A stretch of DNA of 64,000 bases from Clostridia bacterium (GCA_017421045.1 JAFQMC010000016.1:18829-82828), one strand, 5' to 3'; positions 34,982 through 45,113 are shown, counted from the first letter of the stretch. The notes: generated from the sequence alone by a model not told the origin. Program-made: numbers and translations.

Positions 34982-37321
34982 TCAGAGAAGTCCTGCGACG
35001 AACTTCTGGATTGCGGTTGCATCTTTGACGGTGATGCGGGTGTCCTTGTCGTAGTCTGCAAGGCGCAGAGCTTCATCGTCAAGGATTGTGAGCAATGCCA
35101 CGTGCTTCTGGATAACGGTTGCATCCTTGACGTTGACAACACCGTTGCGGTCAACATCTCCCAGCTCATCGGGAGTTGCCTCGTCTGCTGAAGAAGAAAC
35201 ATAGTTGTAGCCGTGCTCCATTGCAAACTGCTCTGCGTATGAGCCTTCGGTCACATAGAGCACCATATCCTCGGGAGTATCGATGAAAGCAATGCTGTCG
35301 ATGGTTGAAACGCTTGCAGGGAGAGTTACACTTTTCAGGTTTGTGCAGCTTTCAAAGATACCGTCCTGCAGGGTTGTTACACCTTCACTGAGAACGACAC
35401 TCTCAAGCTCCGGGCAGAATCCGAAAGCAGATGCCTCGATAGTTTTAATATTAGAGGGTACAGTAATCTCTTTAAGTCCTGTTCTGGAGAATGCCATCAT
35501 TGGTATGGTATCCATATTCTCGGAGAAAGTTACGTCCTTGAGAGAAGAACACATCAGGAACGCAAGGTTGTCAACTCGCTTTACACTGTCGGGGATAGTA
35601 ATCTCATCCAGTGAGCTGCAGCCGAAGAATGCGCCTTTGCAGATATACTTAACTGTGTTGGGAAGCTGAATCTCGGTAAGGTTTCTGCAACTGTCAAAAG
35701 CATAACCTGCGATGAGGGTTGTGCCGTCTTTAACTGTGAGTGTACCGCTATGCTCGGGATTTACGCTGATGAGATAGTTTTCAAGATAGAGATTTCCGTC
35801 GGTCCAGTTTTCTTCATTGTTGTAGAAAGCTGTAGTCATAAATGCACCTGCATCGATTTGCTCCATATTATCGTGCACATTGATTGTCTCCAAGGACATA
35901 CAGCCCATCAGAGAATTTCCGTAAATTGCAGTAACTTTCTCGGGATAGGTAATGCTCTTGAGTGATGTGCAATACAGGAAAGCTCCGTCGTTTATTACCT
36001 CAACGCTCTCGGGAATGTTTATTTCGGTGAGAGCTGTTGCATATGAAAATGCTCGCACATCAATCTCTTTGACTGTATCGGGAATTGTGTATTCGGTCTC
36101 TTCTCTGCCTGCAGGATAAACAAGAAGCTTGGTTGCATCCTTGTTATACAGAACACCGTCGATATCAATGTAGTTCTTATTATTATCATCAACATTTATA
36201 TCTGTGAGGCTCTTACAGCCTGCAAAGAAGAAATCTCCGATACTCTCAACGCTTGCAGGCACATCAATGCTGTCTATGGATGAGCAGTCAGCAAAGGCGC
36301 TGTCGTCTATGGTTACAACTGTATTGGGAATAACGCACTCTGTCATACCCCAACAGGAGTAAAATGCATATTCACCGATTGTTTCGAGTCCCTCGTTTAA
36401 AACAACGCTCTCAAGTGCTCTGTCATATGAAAAAGCGAAATGGTCGATGGATTTCAGTGTGCTTGGGAAATTGACACTCTTAAAAGCATTATTATTTGCA
36501 AAAGCATATTCGCCGATATACTCCACACCTTCAGGAATATAGATACTCTCAAGTTTTGAACAACTGTCAAAGGTTTTGGCTTCGATTCTCTTTATCTTTG
36601 AGGGAATGTTGATGTCCTTGAGTCTGACACTGCCCTCAAAAGCACCGGCTCCGATACTCTCAAGACTCTCGGGAAGAGTGATGCTCTCCATTTTCAGAGT
36701 TGTGTTGAAGGAGTTTCTGCCGATGCTGACAACACCCTCGGGGATTGTCATAGAAGTGATAGTTCCGAGATACTCAAAAGCACTGTCCCCTATTACGGTA
36801 AGAGTTGAGGGAAAGTTGATTTTCTTGAGATTTATGCAGGATGCAAATGCACCTGTGCCGATTGTATCTACACCCTCGGGGATTGTATATTCATCTGCAG
36901 TGGATCCGATAGGATATGCCATAATCTCGGTCATATCCTTTGTGAATAAGGCTCCGTCAACCGAACAGTAATTTGGATTATCCTCGGAAACAGTCACATA
37001 CTCCATATTGAAGTTGCCTGTAAAAGCACCGGGGAGAATACGGGTTACTCCGGCAGGGATATACACGCTCTTTATATTTTCGTTTGATGAAACAGCATAG
37101 GCATAAATCATTGTAACGGGACAGCCTCCGAGGGTGTCAGGAATGACTACCTCATCAGCGGTACCGATATAATTCATAACCACTGCATTTCCCATCAGAG
37201 TTACATACTCAAAATCCGACTCTGTTGACGCTGCCGCAGAAGCACTCATCACGGGAACACAGCTCAGAATCATAAGAACACTGAGTACGCAAGCGAGAAT
37301 TTTACTACAGGATTTTTTCAT
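34982..37321 (-). CDS. Secreted leucine-rich-repeat (BspA-type) protein with C-terminal dockerin
   Basis: A 779-residue exported protein. A signal peptide (MKKSCSKILACVLSVLMILS, cleavage near ASAAA) precedes a long run of LRR_5 repeats of about 23 residues with the pattern IpegVesIgegAFagCtnLksI. The last 65 residues form a type I dockerin with two Ca-binding loops, GDVDRNGVVNVKDATVIQKHV and ADYDKDTRITVKDATAIQKF (each given in part by key residues D-x-D-x-x-x-x-x-x-x-D). Dockerins anchor proteins to cohesins in cellulosome or amylosome assemblies of ruminococci. LRR_5 proteins often bind host or substrate surfaces. No cohesin is encoded in the window, so the partner is elsewhere. Confidence 0.9.
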   Translation of the reverse strand: MKKSCSKILACVLSVLMILSCVPVMSASAAASTESDFEYVTLMGNAVVMNYIGTADEVVIPDTLGGCPVTMIYAYAVSSNENIKSVYIPAGVTRILPGAFTGNFNMEYVTVSEDNPNYCSVDGALFTKDMTEIMAYPIGSTADEYTIPEGVDTIGTGAFASCINLKKINFPSTLTVIGDSAFEYLGTITSMTIPEGVVSIGRNSFNTTLKMESITLPESLESIGAGAFEGSVRLKDINIPSKIKRIEAKTFDSCSKLESIYIPEGVEYIGEYAFANNNAFKSVNFPSTLKSIDHFAFSYDRALESVVLNEGLETIGEYAFYSCWGMTECVIPNTVVTIDDSAFADCSSIDSIDVPASVESIGDFFFAGCKSLTDINVDDNNKNYIDIDGVLYNKDATKLLVYPAGREETEYTIPDTVKEIDVRAFSYATALTEINIPESVEVINDGAFLYCTSLKSITYPEKVTAIYGNSLMGCMSLETINVHDNMEQIDAGAFMTTAFYNNEENWTDGNLYLENYLISVNPEHSGTLTVKDGTTLIAGYAFDSCRNLTEIQLPNTVKYICKGAFFGCSSLDEITIPDSVKRVDNLAFLMCSSLKDVTFSENMDTIPMMAFSRTGLKEITVPSNIKTIEASAFGFCPELESVVLSEGVTTLQDGIFESCTNLKSVTLPASVSTIDSIAFIDTPEDMVLYVTEGSYAEQFAMEHGYNYVSSSADEATPDELGDVDRNGVVNVKDATVIQKHVALLTILDDEALRLADYDKDTRITVKDATAIQKFVAGLL

Positions 37322-37354
37322 TTTTATTACCTCCTCTTTATTTGAAGCACGCTA

Positions 37355-37383
37355 ACTCTAATCAATTTGATTGACAAAGTCAA
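37355..37383 (-). promoter_or_regulatory. Promoter of the 779-aa LRR-dockerin gene with palindromic spacer
   Basis: Minus-strand TTGACT (37383-37378), 17 bp, TAGAGT (37360-37355). The spacer contains a 13-bp palindrome AATCAA-A-TTGATT (37360-37372), a candidate operator. Confidence 0.55.
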
Positions 37384-37504
37384 CACTCTTTTTAAAAGAA
37401 ATCTAATATACACCATACTTTTTGAGCTTAATCATAATATTTGCATATAAAGTATTAAATCGATTACAACTCGTTAACAAGCAATTAACAAATACAAGAA
37501 CAAA

Positions 37505-37528
37505 AAACGCAGGCGCTAACCTGCGTTT
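37505..37528 (-). terminator. Terminator of the acyl-CoA ligase gene
   Basis: A 9-bp perfect stem AAACGCAGG/CCTGCGTTT with a six-base loop and T-rich tail on the minus strand just after the stop codon. Confidence 0.83.
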
Positions 37529-37530
37529 CT

Positions 37531-39210
37531 TTATTTGCTTATGTCGTACTTATCAAAAATATCCTGATAGAAATAATCAAGTTTTCCATTCTTTGTCTTT
37601 GGTAATTTTTCAACACACACTACCTCCTTTGGCTTCAGATGCTCAGGAAGGTTTCTTCGTATATATGTATTAATTTCTTGTTTGATCTTCGGGTGATTAC
37701 TGCCCTTGGGGACAACCACCGCAACGGGACATTTTCCATGAGAATGCTCTGTATCATCAACTGCAAGAACTAAACACGATTTTACTGCCGAACAACCCAA
37801 TATCATTTGTTCTATTGCATAGGGCGATACTTTTGTACCATCGTATCTCACAAACATGCGCTTTATTCTCTCACAGAAATATATATACCCCTCACTGTCC
37901 ACATAACCAATATCACCTGAATGTAACCATAGCTTACCATCTCTATGGATTTTAAGCATTGATTCAGTAGAAGAAATATCGTTTAGGTAACCTTTGAACA
38001 CAGTTGGACCGGCAATACAAATCTCACCTTTTTCACCACATGGAACAACCTCATTAGTTTCAGTATCAACGATACAAATCTTTGTAAGCAGAGTTGGTAT
38101 TCCAACGCTTCCTTTAGGAGTATGCTTCGGATGCCATGTTGCGGTGGAAGCGGTTTCTGTAAGTCCGTAACCGATCATGAGAAATGCCTTGCTGTTACAT
38201 TTCTCAAATATGCTGTTAACTCTATCCTCGTACTCAGCATCTACCCTATCTCCTCCTACAATTACGCACTTAAGAAAAGAAAGGTCGCAATTATCAAAAC
38301 TCTCTGTTTCAAAAAATTCCCAATGAGAAGGAACCGTAATGATATAGTTAGGACTATATTTAAGCAGTGTTGATTTCATCTTTCTTGCACTAAATAAAGG
38401 TATCAGTCTGACACTGATTCCCATTATCAAGGGTAAGTGAACACCGAGCGTTGTACCGTAGCAGGTGAATAAAGGCATAATATTACACATAATATCCCCT
38501 ACCTCATAATCCACTTCTGATTGAGAATGTTGCCATACAGCCATGTTTATGTTTCTGTTAGTAAGCACTGCACATTTTCTTCCGTAGGTTGTTCCGCTTG
38601 TATAAAAATAAGCACAAACATCATCGCCTGTTATGTTTTCGGCTTTTTCTTTTTTCTCACACGTTTCCATAGCGAGAAACTGAGAAAAGGCAAGTATTTT
38701 GCTATTCTTTCTCTTTATATTACTACGTCCGGTGAATACATCTGCAATACAGGAAGTAAAAACAGTGAATCCGCCAATCGAGTTAGTAGAGCGTATACAC
38801 ACAATAGGAATATCCATAATATTCTTAAATTCAGGTAAATGAAAATCAGCGACAAAACATACCTTTGGCTGAACTCTTTCCAGTGTTTCTTTAATCTCAC
38901 ACTCTGTACTACGGCAATCCATACCGCAATATATCCCACCCAGCCGATTAACAGCATAAAACAAATATACTGCCTCAGGTATTGCCGGTAGGGACACAAC
39001 CACAACATCACCCTTGCCTATTCCCATACTTAATAGTGCATTATACACTATATCAATCTTTTTCATTAGTTGTGCATAGGTTATGTTTATATTGTAATAA
39101 CTTAAAGCATTATAGTCTGAGAATTTCTCTGCCTTACTGCGAAAATACTCAAACACACTAACATCCCATGGCATATCACCTATGTTTTTTATTTCATTTT
39201 TTTCGCTCAT
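37531..39210 (-). CDS. AMP-forming acyl-CoA ligase (ANL superfamily)
   Basis: A 559-residue adenylate-forming enzyme of the medium/long-chain acyl-CoA synthetase type. Core motifs: the P-loop FYTSGTTYGRKCAVLTNRN near residue 208 (a variant of TSGTTGxPKG with Tyr and Arg replacing Gly-x-Pro), GYGLTETAST near 348, LWLHSGDIGYVDSEGYIYFCER near 425 (key residues SGD and R), and the C-terminal catalytic lysine in LPKTKNGKLDYF. The carboxylate substrate cannot be deduced. The gene is alone, AT-rich relative to the aro and his operons, and divergent from a small XRE regulator whose operators overlap this gene's promoter. Confidence 0.87.
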   Translation of the reverse strand: MSEKNEIKNIGDMPWDVSVFEYFRSKAEKFSDYNALSYYNINITYAQLMKKIDIVYNALLSMGIGKGDVVVVSLPAIPEAVYLFYAVNRLGGIYCGMDCRSTECEIKETLERVQPKVCFVADFHLPEFKNIMDIPIVCIRSTNSIGGFTVFTSCIADVFTGRSNIKRKNSKILAFSQFLAMETCEKKEKAENITGDDVCAYFYTSGTTYGRKCAVLTNRNINMAVWQHSQSEVDYEVGDIMCNIMPLFTCYGTTLGVHLPLIMGISVRLIPLFSARKMKSTLLKYSPNYIITVPSHWEFFETESFDNCDLSFLKCVIVGGDRVDAEYEDRVNSIFEKCNSKAFLMIGYGLTETASTATWHPKHTPKGSVGIPTLLTKICIVDTETNEVVPCGEKGEICIAGPTVFKGYLNDISSTESMLKIHRDGKLWLHSGDIGYVDSEGYIYFCERIKRMFVRYDGTKVSPYAIEQMILGCSAVKSCLVLAVDDTEHSHGKCPVAVVVPKGSNHPKIKQEINTYIRRNLPEHLKPKEVVCVEKLPKTKNGKLDYFYQDIFDKYDISK

Positions 39211-39288
39211 AAACCCACCTCGTTAATATAAGAAAAATAATAAATAAAGATTATTGTACCGATTCATAGCAAATAAAAAGTTTAATAT

Positions 39289-39343
39289 TAGTTATAAATT
39301 AACTATCATTGTACATTATAGTTATATTGTAACTTTTTGTCAA
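39289..39343 (-). promoter_or_regulatory. Consensus promoter of the acyl-CoA ligase with two XRE-type operators
   Basis: Minus-strand promoter TTGACA (39343-39338), 17 bp, TATAAT (39320-39315). Two copies of the inverted repeat TAGTTA-N5-TAACTW lie at 39289-39305 and 39319-39335, centred 30 bp apart (about three helical turns). The second fills the promoter spacer and the first covers the start of transcription. They sit between the ligase gene and the divergent XRE gene, so they are the likely repressor sites. Confidence 0.78.
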
Positions 39344-39385
39344 TATTTTAAGTTAATAATGCTATATTGTGAATGGGGTGATATT

Positions 39386-39664
39386 ATGAATATAGGTGAA
39401 AAAATTAGAAATGCAAGAGAAGATATGGATATGTCGCAAAGCGAAGTTGCTTCTCTTATTCCTATGAATCAATCTAATTATTCAAAAATTGAAAGAAACG
39501 TACAAGAACCAAGTCTGGAGCAACTAAAAAAAATCTGCTTGATACTAAATCTCGACCCTGCGTATCTTTTGGAGCTTGGGGAATTTCAGCACCTATCTCC
39601 CGATGATAATCGTTTGCTTAAAGATATAAAAAACTTTATAAACACACACAAAGACGGTGTCTGA
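39386..39664 (+). CDS. Small XRE-family transcriptional regulator
   Basis: A 92-residue protein that is essentially one Cro/CI-type helix-turn-helix domain: IRNAREDMDMSQSEVASLIPMNQSNYSKIERNVQEPSLEQL (positions 7-48, key residues SQ, S-SKIE, P). ATG at 39386 follows GGGGTG by 5 nt. It is divergent from the acyl-CoA ligase, with two matching palindromes between them, so it probably represses the ligase and perhaps itself. The stop codon lies in the loop of its terminator. Confidence 0.88.
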   Translation: MNIGEKIRNAREDMDMSQSEVASLIPMNQSNYSKIERNVQEPSLEQLKKICLILNLDPAYLLELGEFQHLSPDDNRLLKDIKNFINTHKDGV

Positions 39665-39682
39665 ACGACACCGTCTTTTTTC
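39650..39682 (+). terminator. Terminator of the XRE regulator gene
   Basis: A perfect 12-bp stem (AAAGACGGTGTC with GACACCGTCTTT) whose five-base loop contains the TGA stop codon, followed by a T-run. Coding and termination signals are nested. Confidence 0.88.
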
Positions 39683-39768
39683 ATTACTATTGTTATTGAA
39701 TTTGATTACGTCACATGGTATGATAATAAACAAGACAACAAACACAGAAACAACTTATATTTATAACT

Positions 39769-40800
39769 ATGAGAGATTTTAATCTATTCAAAAAAACATT
39801 ATTAATACTTTTAATTACTACACTTTCTCTGATGTGGGGTTGCAGTGCGCCGTCACAGAAATCAACCGCGCAGATATACGCGCTTGACACTGTTATTGAC
39901 ATAACTGCCTATGGCGAAAATAGCGACGAAGCTCTAAAAGCCGCAAAAGATGAAATCCGTCGTCTTGAAAAGCTTTTATCAGTAACCGACAGCGAGAGTG
40001 ATGTATACAGAATCAACCACGCAGACGGAGAAGCTGTCACCGTAAGCCATGAGACCTATGAGCTGATAGAGCGAGCTGTGGAAATCTCTGAGCTTACCGA
40101 GGGCAGATTTGACGTCACAATCTACAATGCGGTGAAGCTTTGGGGATTTACAACCGGTGAATACAAGGTCCCGACAGAGGAAGATATCGAGAAGGCTCTC
40201 GGCAGTGCAGGCTCTGACAAAATACATCTGCAAGGCGACAATACAATCATCGTAGACAAGGGTACTCAAATCGACCTCGGCGGAATCGCCAAGGGGTACA
40301 TCGGCGACAAAACAGTGGTTGCAATGACGGAATCAGGTGCTGAGGCGGGACTTTTATCTCTGGGCGGAAACGTGAGAACCTTCGGCAAAAAGCCTCGGGG
40401 TGAGAACTTCGTTGTAGGAATACGCCACCCTCAGGAAAGCGGTCACTTTGCCGAATTGCAGGCAAATGAATGTGCGGTAATCACCTCGGGAGGATATCAG
40501 CGGAATTTCACCGAAGAGGGTGTAAACTATCATCATATAATAAACCCTGAAACGGGCAAGCCCTCGGAAAGCGATGCGCTGTCTGTAACTGTTGTAGGAA
40601 ATGACGACACCCTGTGCGATGCACTTTCCACCGCAATCTTCATCGGAGGAACAGAGTACGCGGCACAGCTTCGCAGTAAATATGACAGCTTCGAATATCT
40701 GATACTCACAGAAAGTGATGAGGTTATCGCATCAAGCGGACTTCAGGGAAAAGCTACACTCGCCCGAGGATTTGAAAATCTGAAAATTGAATACAGATGA
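39769..40800 (+). CDS. apbE: FAD:protein FMN transferase ApbE, lipoprotein
   Basis: A 343-residue ApbE-family flavin transferase with a signal peptide and lipobox (LSLMWGCS, lipidated Cys near residue 26), so it acts outside the cytoplasmic membrane. The FAD-binding and catalytic features include FDVTIYNAVKLWGF, the IDLGGIAKGYIGD segment, LLSLGGNVRTFG and HHIINPETGKPSESDA. It attaches FMN to Thr residues of exported flavoproteins such as RnfG/NqrC or FMN-binding proteins. No such substrate is encoded in the window. The NusG-II/Gx-transporter pair at 53.7-54.6 kb may belong to the same pathway (inference). Confidence 0.92.
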   Translation: MRDFNLFKKTLLILLITTLSLMWGCSAPSQKSTAQIYALDTVIDITAYGENSDEALKAAKDEIRRLEKLLSVTDSESDVYRINHADGEAVTVSHETYELIERAVEISELTEGRFDVTIYNAVKLWGFTTGEYKVPTEEDIEKALGSAGSDKIHLQGDNTIIVDKGTQIDLGGIAKGYIGDKTVVAMTESGAEAGLLSLGGNVRTFGKKPRGENFVVGIRHPQESGHFAELQANECAVITSGGYQRNFTEEGVNYHHIINPETGKPSESDALSVTVVGNDDTLCDALSTAIFIGGTEYAAQLRSKYDSFEYLILTESDEVIASSGLQGKATLARGFENLKIEYR

Positions 40801-40812
40801 CGTTGAATAGAT

Positions 40813-40846
40813 ATGACCCCTCTGCTAAATAATGCGGAGGGGTCAT
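40813..40846. terminator. Bidirectional terminator between apbE and the large LRR gene
   Basis: A stem ATGACCCCTC/GAGGGGTCAT (with additional inner pairs) located between two convergent genes, AT-rich on both sides. Confidence 0.72.
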
Positions 40847-40856
40847 TAATTATTAT

Positions 40857-43800
40857 TTACGATATGGATACAGATTCGCCAATAGGCAATCCGGTGTCAA
40901 ACCCTGCTATATGTTTTTGAATAACAGTGGCATCTTTTATGTTCAACTCGTCATCGCCTGTAGCATCTGCCAAGAAAACACCATTGTCCGTAAGTGAGAT
41001 AAGCATCGCGATGTGCTTCTGTATGGCTGTGGCATCCCTAATATCCAGTTTGCTGTCGTAGTTTGCATCGCCGAGAATTCCTATAATTTCCACAGGCGCC
41101 GTTGTCTCGGGAGGCAATGCCGGAAGCACTTCGGATGCAACGATATCACCGCAAATACCACAGGTGCAAACTCTTAATCCGTCTTCATTGTACATTGCTT
41201 CGGACACTGTAGCCCACTCTGTTTCGGGATGACTGCACTGACCATATACAGCACCAATCCAGTAGGTGCTTGAGAAATCTCCATAGGTTGTAAACTGCGC
41301 TGTGCCTGTGCTGTCAACAGTAGTCTGGGCAATGTAAAGGACTGGAGAGTAACTGAGCGAGTAATCCTCGGCTATCCCCTTAAACACAATCAGCACCGCC
41401 TCGGTTCCGGGTGCAAGATTTGTGCGCGAATAGGTTTTTTCTGCGACTGTACCATAACCTACTGAGGATAAACAAACGACACTTTCGTTCGTTGTTTCGA
41501 CATAATCGTAGTGAACAGTAGCATTATCTAAACTTGTATTATCACTGCCAACAATGATATTATACCATTGCATTATAGTTCCCGTGTAATATACATCTGT
41601 CAATTTGTCACAATAACTAAACGCACTGTCGCCTATACTTTTAACACTGTCCGGAATCATTACACTTGTTAAATTCAAGCAGTTATAGAACGAGCCTTTT
41701 CCTATACTTACAACCCCTTCGGGAAGTGTTATGCTTGCTAAGGAAGCACAGCCGGAAAATGTACTATTATTTATGCACGTTACACCGAATGGTATTGTCA
41801 CACTTTTTAAGCTTGTACAGTAACTAAAAGCACCGCCTGCTATGCTTGTAACACTATCGGGAATTGTTATGCTCGCTAAGCTTTTGCACAAATCAAATGC
41901 ATTTTCACCTATACTTGTAACACTATCAGGAATTGTGACACTTGTCAGATTAGTGCAACCGGCAAACAATTTATTATTTATTATTGTAACACGCCGAGGA
42001 ATAGTTACATTCGTCAGACTTTCGCAAGACTCAAATACATTGCTGCCTATGCTTATGACGCTTTCAGGAATTGTGACGCTTGCTAAACTTCTGCAATTAC
42101 GAAATGCACTGCCGGCAATTACGGTTGTACCTTCTCTTATGTAGCATTCTGTTATGGATTCTTTTGCATCAATAACATATGTATTAATATAAAGCACATC
42201 GTTATTCCAATTTAAGTCGTTGTTACAGTAAGCTGTATTGGAAAACGCATCACTATCTATATTTTTTATGCCGTTGCCAAGCTTTATGCTTTCTAAATTA
42301 CTACAACCGGAGAATGCTGAAACACCTATGGTTTTAACACTGTCAGGAATCATTATGCTTGTTAAGCTATAACATCCGTAAAATGCATAACTGTTTATAA
42401 GAACGGTACCTTCCTTAACAGAACATTCTTGTATAGATTCTTTTGCGTCAACAATACAGTTATCGACATAAAGCACACCATTTTCCCAGTTGGAACTGTC
42501 ATCACAATATGCCGTACAATAAAAAGCATCAGAACCTATACTTGTTATTCCTTTGCCGAGATTTATATCGGTTAAGTTGTAACAATACATAAACGCACCG
42601 GCGCCGATGCTTGCAACACCATCGCCAATATACACGCTTTTTAGGTTTGTGCAAGATTCGAACGCATCCTCCCCAATACTAATTGCATTATCGGGAATAA
42701 TTATGCTTGTTAAACTTTCGCACCAACTGAAGGCACTGTCGCCTATACTTTTTACACCACTGCCTAATTTTACATTTACAAGGCTATTACATTCATAAAA
42801 TGCACTTTCTCCGATACTCTGAACACCATTACCGATTTTTACACTGGTTAGGCTTTCACACCACTCAAAGGCGCCCGCACCGATGCTTGTTACGCTGTCA
42901 GAAATAACAACGCTTTTCAGGTTTTTCAGATTTCGGAACGCATCCTCACCAATAGCGGTTACACCCTCACCTATAACCAGCGTTTTTATGACTCCTCTAT
43001 ACATATCCCAGGGAGCTAATTTAGGATAGGGACAATCCCGAATCGCACCGGCACCATTAACTTCCATTCTTCCGTCGCTGTAAATGACATACTCTGTATT
43101 ATATCCGCATCCTCCGGAACCAATCACATCCGCCTGAGGATTACCGTCAATTACAACTCCGTTTTTACCAACATTTGACTCATCTGAATCCGGAAGAGAA
43201 ATCACCCTTTTCTTCGGACCTGCTACTTCCATATAACAAATACGAACACGGGCATCTTTTACAACACATACAGAGTGTATTCCCTTTGGCAGATATATAG
43301 CCACCTTACCTTTTTTGTTTGTTTCGTATCCGTTGACGTCTGCTCCCTCTACCGGATCGTTATCTGAATCAACAACAGTGATTTCCTGCCTGTATTTAAA
43401 ATTCGGGCATGAGGTAAAGGCAAATTGATTGGTGCTGAAAGAATAATAGAAGTCGGATATTTTAAACTTACGTGATAATGCAGCTGCTTCCCATGTAAGA
43501 TTATCTCTGCCAAATATGCTTAATTTGAAGGAGAGTTCGATTTTAAAGTACAGTTCGCCTTCTATGCAGGATGTGCATGTATGTATTTCTTTTTTCTCCT
43601 TTTCCGTGCTCGCTTCATATTTCATTTCCGCGGTTATTTCCACTCCGGTTTCAGCTTCCATTGACACCTTGATAACCGAGCCTAATATTCCGATATGGGG
43701 TTCAAAGGCTACACCGAGGAACAGCTTTCCTTCAACCTTGAATTCAGATTCAAAATGGGCAGGCTTGCTATCATCAATGAACTCACCGGACTTAAACTTT

Positions 43801-45113
43801 TTACCCACCTGCCCGGTGAGGACACCCTCGAGACTTACACTTACCTCTCCTTCAAATACAAGAGATGGGGTAAATCCCACATATACACCTGCAACGGGAG
43901 AAAAACCAATATCACCAAGCTCTAACTTTTTTTCAAACGCCTTTAGTGTTAACTCAGCAGAGACCCCTATTTCATAGCATAGCTTAAAAGAAAACTCCTC
44001 TAAGCTGAGAAGCTCTGCATCATAAAAACACTTGATTGTTACAGAAAATCCCGCTGAAATTGAACCTTGGATTTTAGACTCTCCAAATTCTTTTTTCAGC
44101 AAATACGACAATTTGGTTTTTGCTGTAATTTCATCGTCAATGCCATCAAAGCCCACCGGTGCAAGGTTGTCCTCGTCGGAGACTTCTTCGGCAGGACTAT
44201 CTGCACCGACAAACTCAAGTCCTTCCTCCAGATTTGAATTATCCACATCAGGGTCAACAACACCTTCATCGATGTCAATTTTTACATAGTCAAAGACTTC
44301 TGTCATTGTAAGTTCTTCGCCTGTGATTGTTGCGGTTGTGCCGACAATATCTATAGAGTTGATCTTTACTATCAACAACTGTTCATCTTGTCCGTAGGTA
44401 TGCGAAAAAACATCTCCTGCTTTTAAAGAAGATATACTTTCATCTATGTTCTCAATTACATATGTACCTGTTGAATCATCGACGCTGGTTACTACATTTG
44501 TTTCAAGGTTTCCTTCGGTCAATATAGTTTCGTCGTTGTAAACCAAGAAGTTGTTGGTAGAATCTTCGTCAAGATTCAACACCTTTTCCTCGTCAAAATC
44601 TGACGTTGTTTTTTCCAAGAACTCCTGCATTATTGCGGTATATGTATCACATTCGAATGCTTTGCAAAGAGGAGTATTGCTGATTTTATCAAGCAAATAT
44701 ACCTTCACCAAGAAAGTTTCGGGCATCGTATCAATATCAAAGTTGAGCGTTACGACCGTATCCTCGGGAGTAACTTCCAATTTTTCTGAAGTGTACATTT
44801 CCTGACCCATATCATCATAGAGAGCCACAACGAGCCAAGCATCGATATAGGTATGCACATCCACATATGCCGTTTTCCCCTCAACTTTTACATCTGAAAT
44901 GAAGTTTCCGTTATCCTCCTGCGTGTTTTCTTCGTACATATCGGCCAGCATATTACCCAATGAGTCTGTGCCGCCGACCTCAAAATTTTCAGATGCATCC
45001 ATATTCACACCATTTGTTTCGGCTGCACCCACGGGCAATACAACCGCTGTCATAGTGCTTACAAGAAACAGTGCACTCAAGAGAATCGAAATCACTTGTT
45101 TAAAAAGCTTCAT
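40857..45113 (-). CDS. Very large secreted LRR (BspA-type) protein with C-terminal dockerin
   Basis: A 1418-residue exported protein. Signal peptide MKLFKQVISILLSALFLVST, then an acidic N-terminal region (residues about 25-300), a beta-rich region of about 300 residues, and a carboxypeptidase-regulatory-like domain near residue 620 (ITVVDSDNDPVEGADVNGYE in part). After that come many LRR_5 repeats interrupted by unique inserts (about 690-1240) and a C-terminal dockerin with loops GDANYDSKLDIRDATAIQKH and ADATGDDELNIKDATVIQKH. It shares the LRR and dockerin parts with the 779-aa protein. Likely a cell-surface or multi-enzyme-complex component; ligand unknown. GAGGAGG precedes the start. Confidence 0.88.
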   Translation of the reverse strand: MKLFKQVISILLSALFLVSTMTAVVLPVGAAETNGVNMDASENFEVGGTDSLGNMLADMYEENTQEDNGNFISDVKVEGKTAYVDVHTYIDAWLVVALYDDMGQEMYTSEKLEVTPEDTVVTLNFDIDTMPETFLVKVYLLDKISNTPLCKAFECDTYTAIMQEFLEKTTSDFDEEKVLNLDEDSTNNFLVYNDETILTEGNLETNVVTSVDDSTGTYVIENIDESISSLKAGDVFSHTYGQDEQLLIVKINSIDIVGTTATITGEELTMTEVFDYVKIDIDEGVVDPDVDNSNLEEGLEFVGADSPAEEVSDEDNLAPVGFDGIDDEITAKTKLSYLLKKEFGESKIQGSISAGFSVTIKCFYDAELLSLEEFSFKLCYEIGVSAELTLKAFEKKLELGDIGFSPVAGVYVGFTPSLVFEGEVSVSLEGVLTGQVGKKFKSGEFIDDSKPAHFESEFKVEGKLFLGVAFEPHIGILGSVIKVSMEAETGVEITAEMKYEASTEKEKKEIHTCTSCIEGELYFKIELSFKLSIFGRDNLTWEAAALSRKFKISDFYYSFSTNQFAFTSCPNFKYRQEITVVDSDNDPVEGADVNGYETNKKGKVAIYLPKGIHSVCVVKDARVRICYMEVAGPKKRVISLPDSDESNVGKNGVVIDGNPQADVIGSGGCGYNTEYVIYSDGRMEVNGAGAIRDCPYPKLAPWDMYRGVIKTLVIGEGVTAIGEDAFRNLKNLKSVVISDSVTSIGAGAFEWCESLTSVKIGNGVQSIGESAFYECNSLVNVKLGSGVKSIGDSAFSWCESLTSIIIPDNAISIGEDAFESCTNLKSVYIGDGVASIGAGAFMYCYNLTDINLGKGITSIGSDAFYCTAYCDDSSNWENGVLYVDNCIVDAKESIQECSVKEGTVLINSYAFYGCYSLTSIMIPDSVKTIGVSAFSGCSNLESIKLGNGIKNIDSDAFSNTAYCNNDLNWNNDVLYINTYVIDAKESITECYIREGTTVIAGSAFRNCRSLASVTIPESVISIGSNVFESCESLTNVTIPRRVTIINNKLFAGCTNLTSVTIPDSVTSIGENAFDLCKSLASITIPDSVTSIAGGAFSYCTSLKSVTIPFGVTCINNSTFSGCASLASITLPEGVVSIGKGSFYNCLNLTSVMIPDSVKSIGDSAFSYCDKLTDVYYTGTIMQWYNIIVGSDNTSLDNATVHYDYVETTNESVVCLSSVGYGTVAEKTYSRTNLAPGTEAVLIVFKGIAEDYSLSYSPVLYIAQTTVDSTGTAQFTTYGDFSSTYWIGAVYGQCSHPETEWATVSEAMYNEDGLRVCTCGICGDIVASEVLPALPPETTAPVEIIGILGDANYDSKLDIRDATAIQKHIAMLISLTDNGVFLADATGDDELNIKDATVIQKHIAGFDTGLPIGESVSIS

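Noticed and set aside
36576-36971. 131-aa plus-strand ORF within the 779-aa LRR gene
   Set aside because: It is antisense to regularly repeated codons; base composition and lack of initiation signals indicate a shadow frame.
41842-42798. Plus-strand open frames inside the LRR genes
   Set aside because: They have repetitive hydrophobic products that mirror the leucine-rich repeats in the reverse strand; no ribosome sites or promoters.
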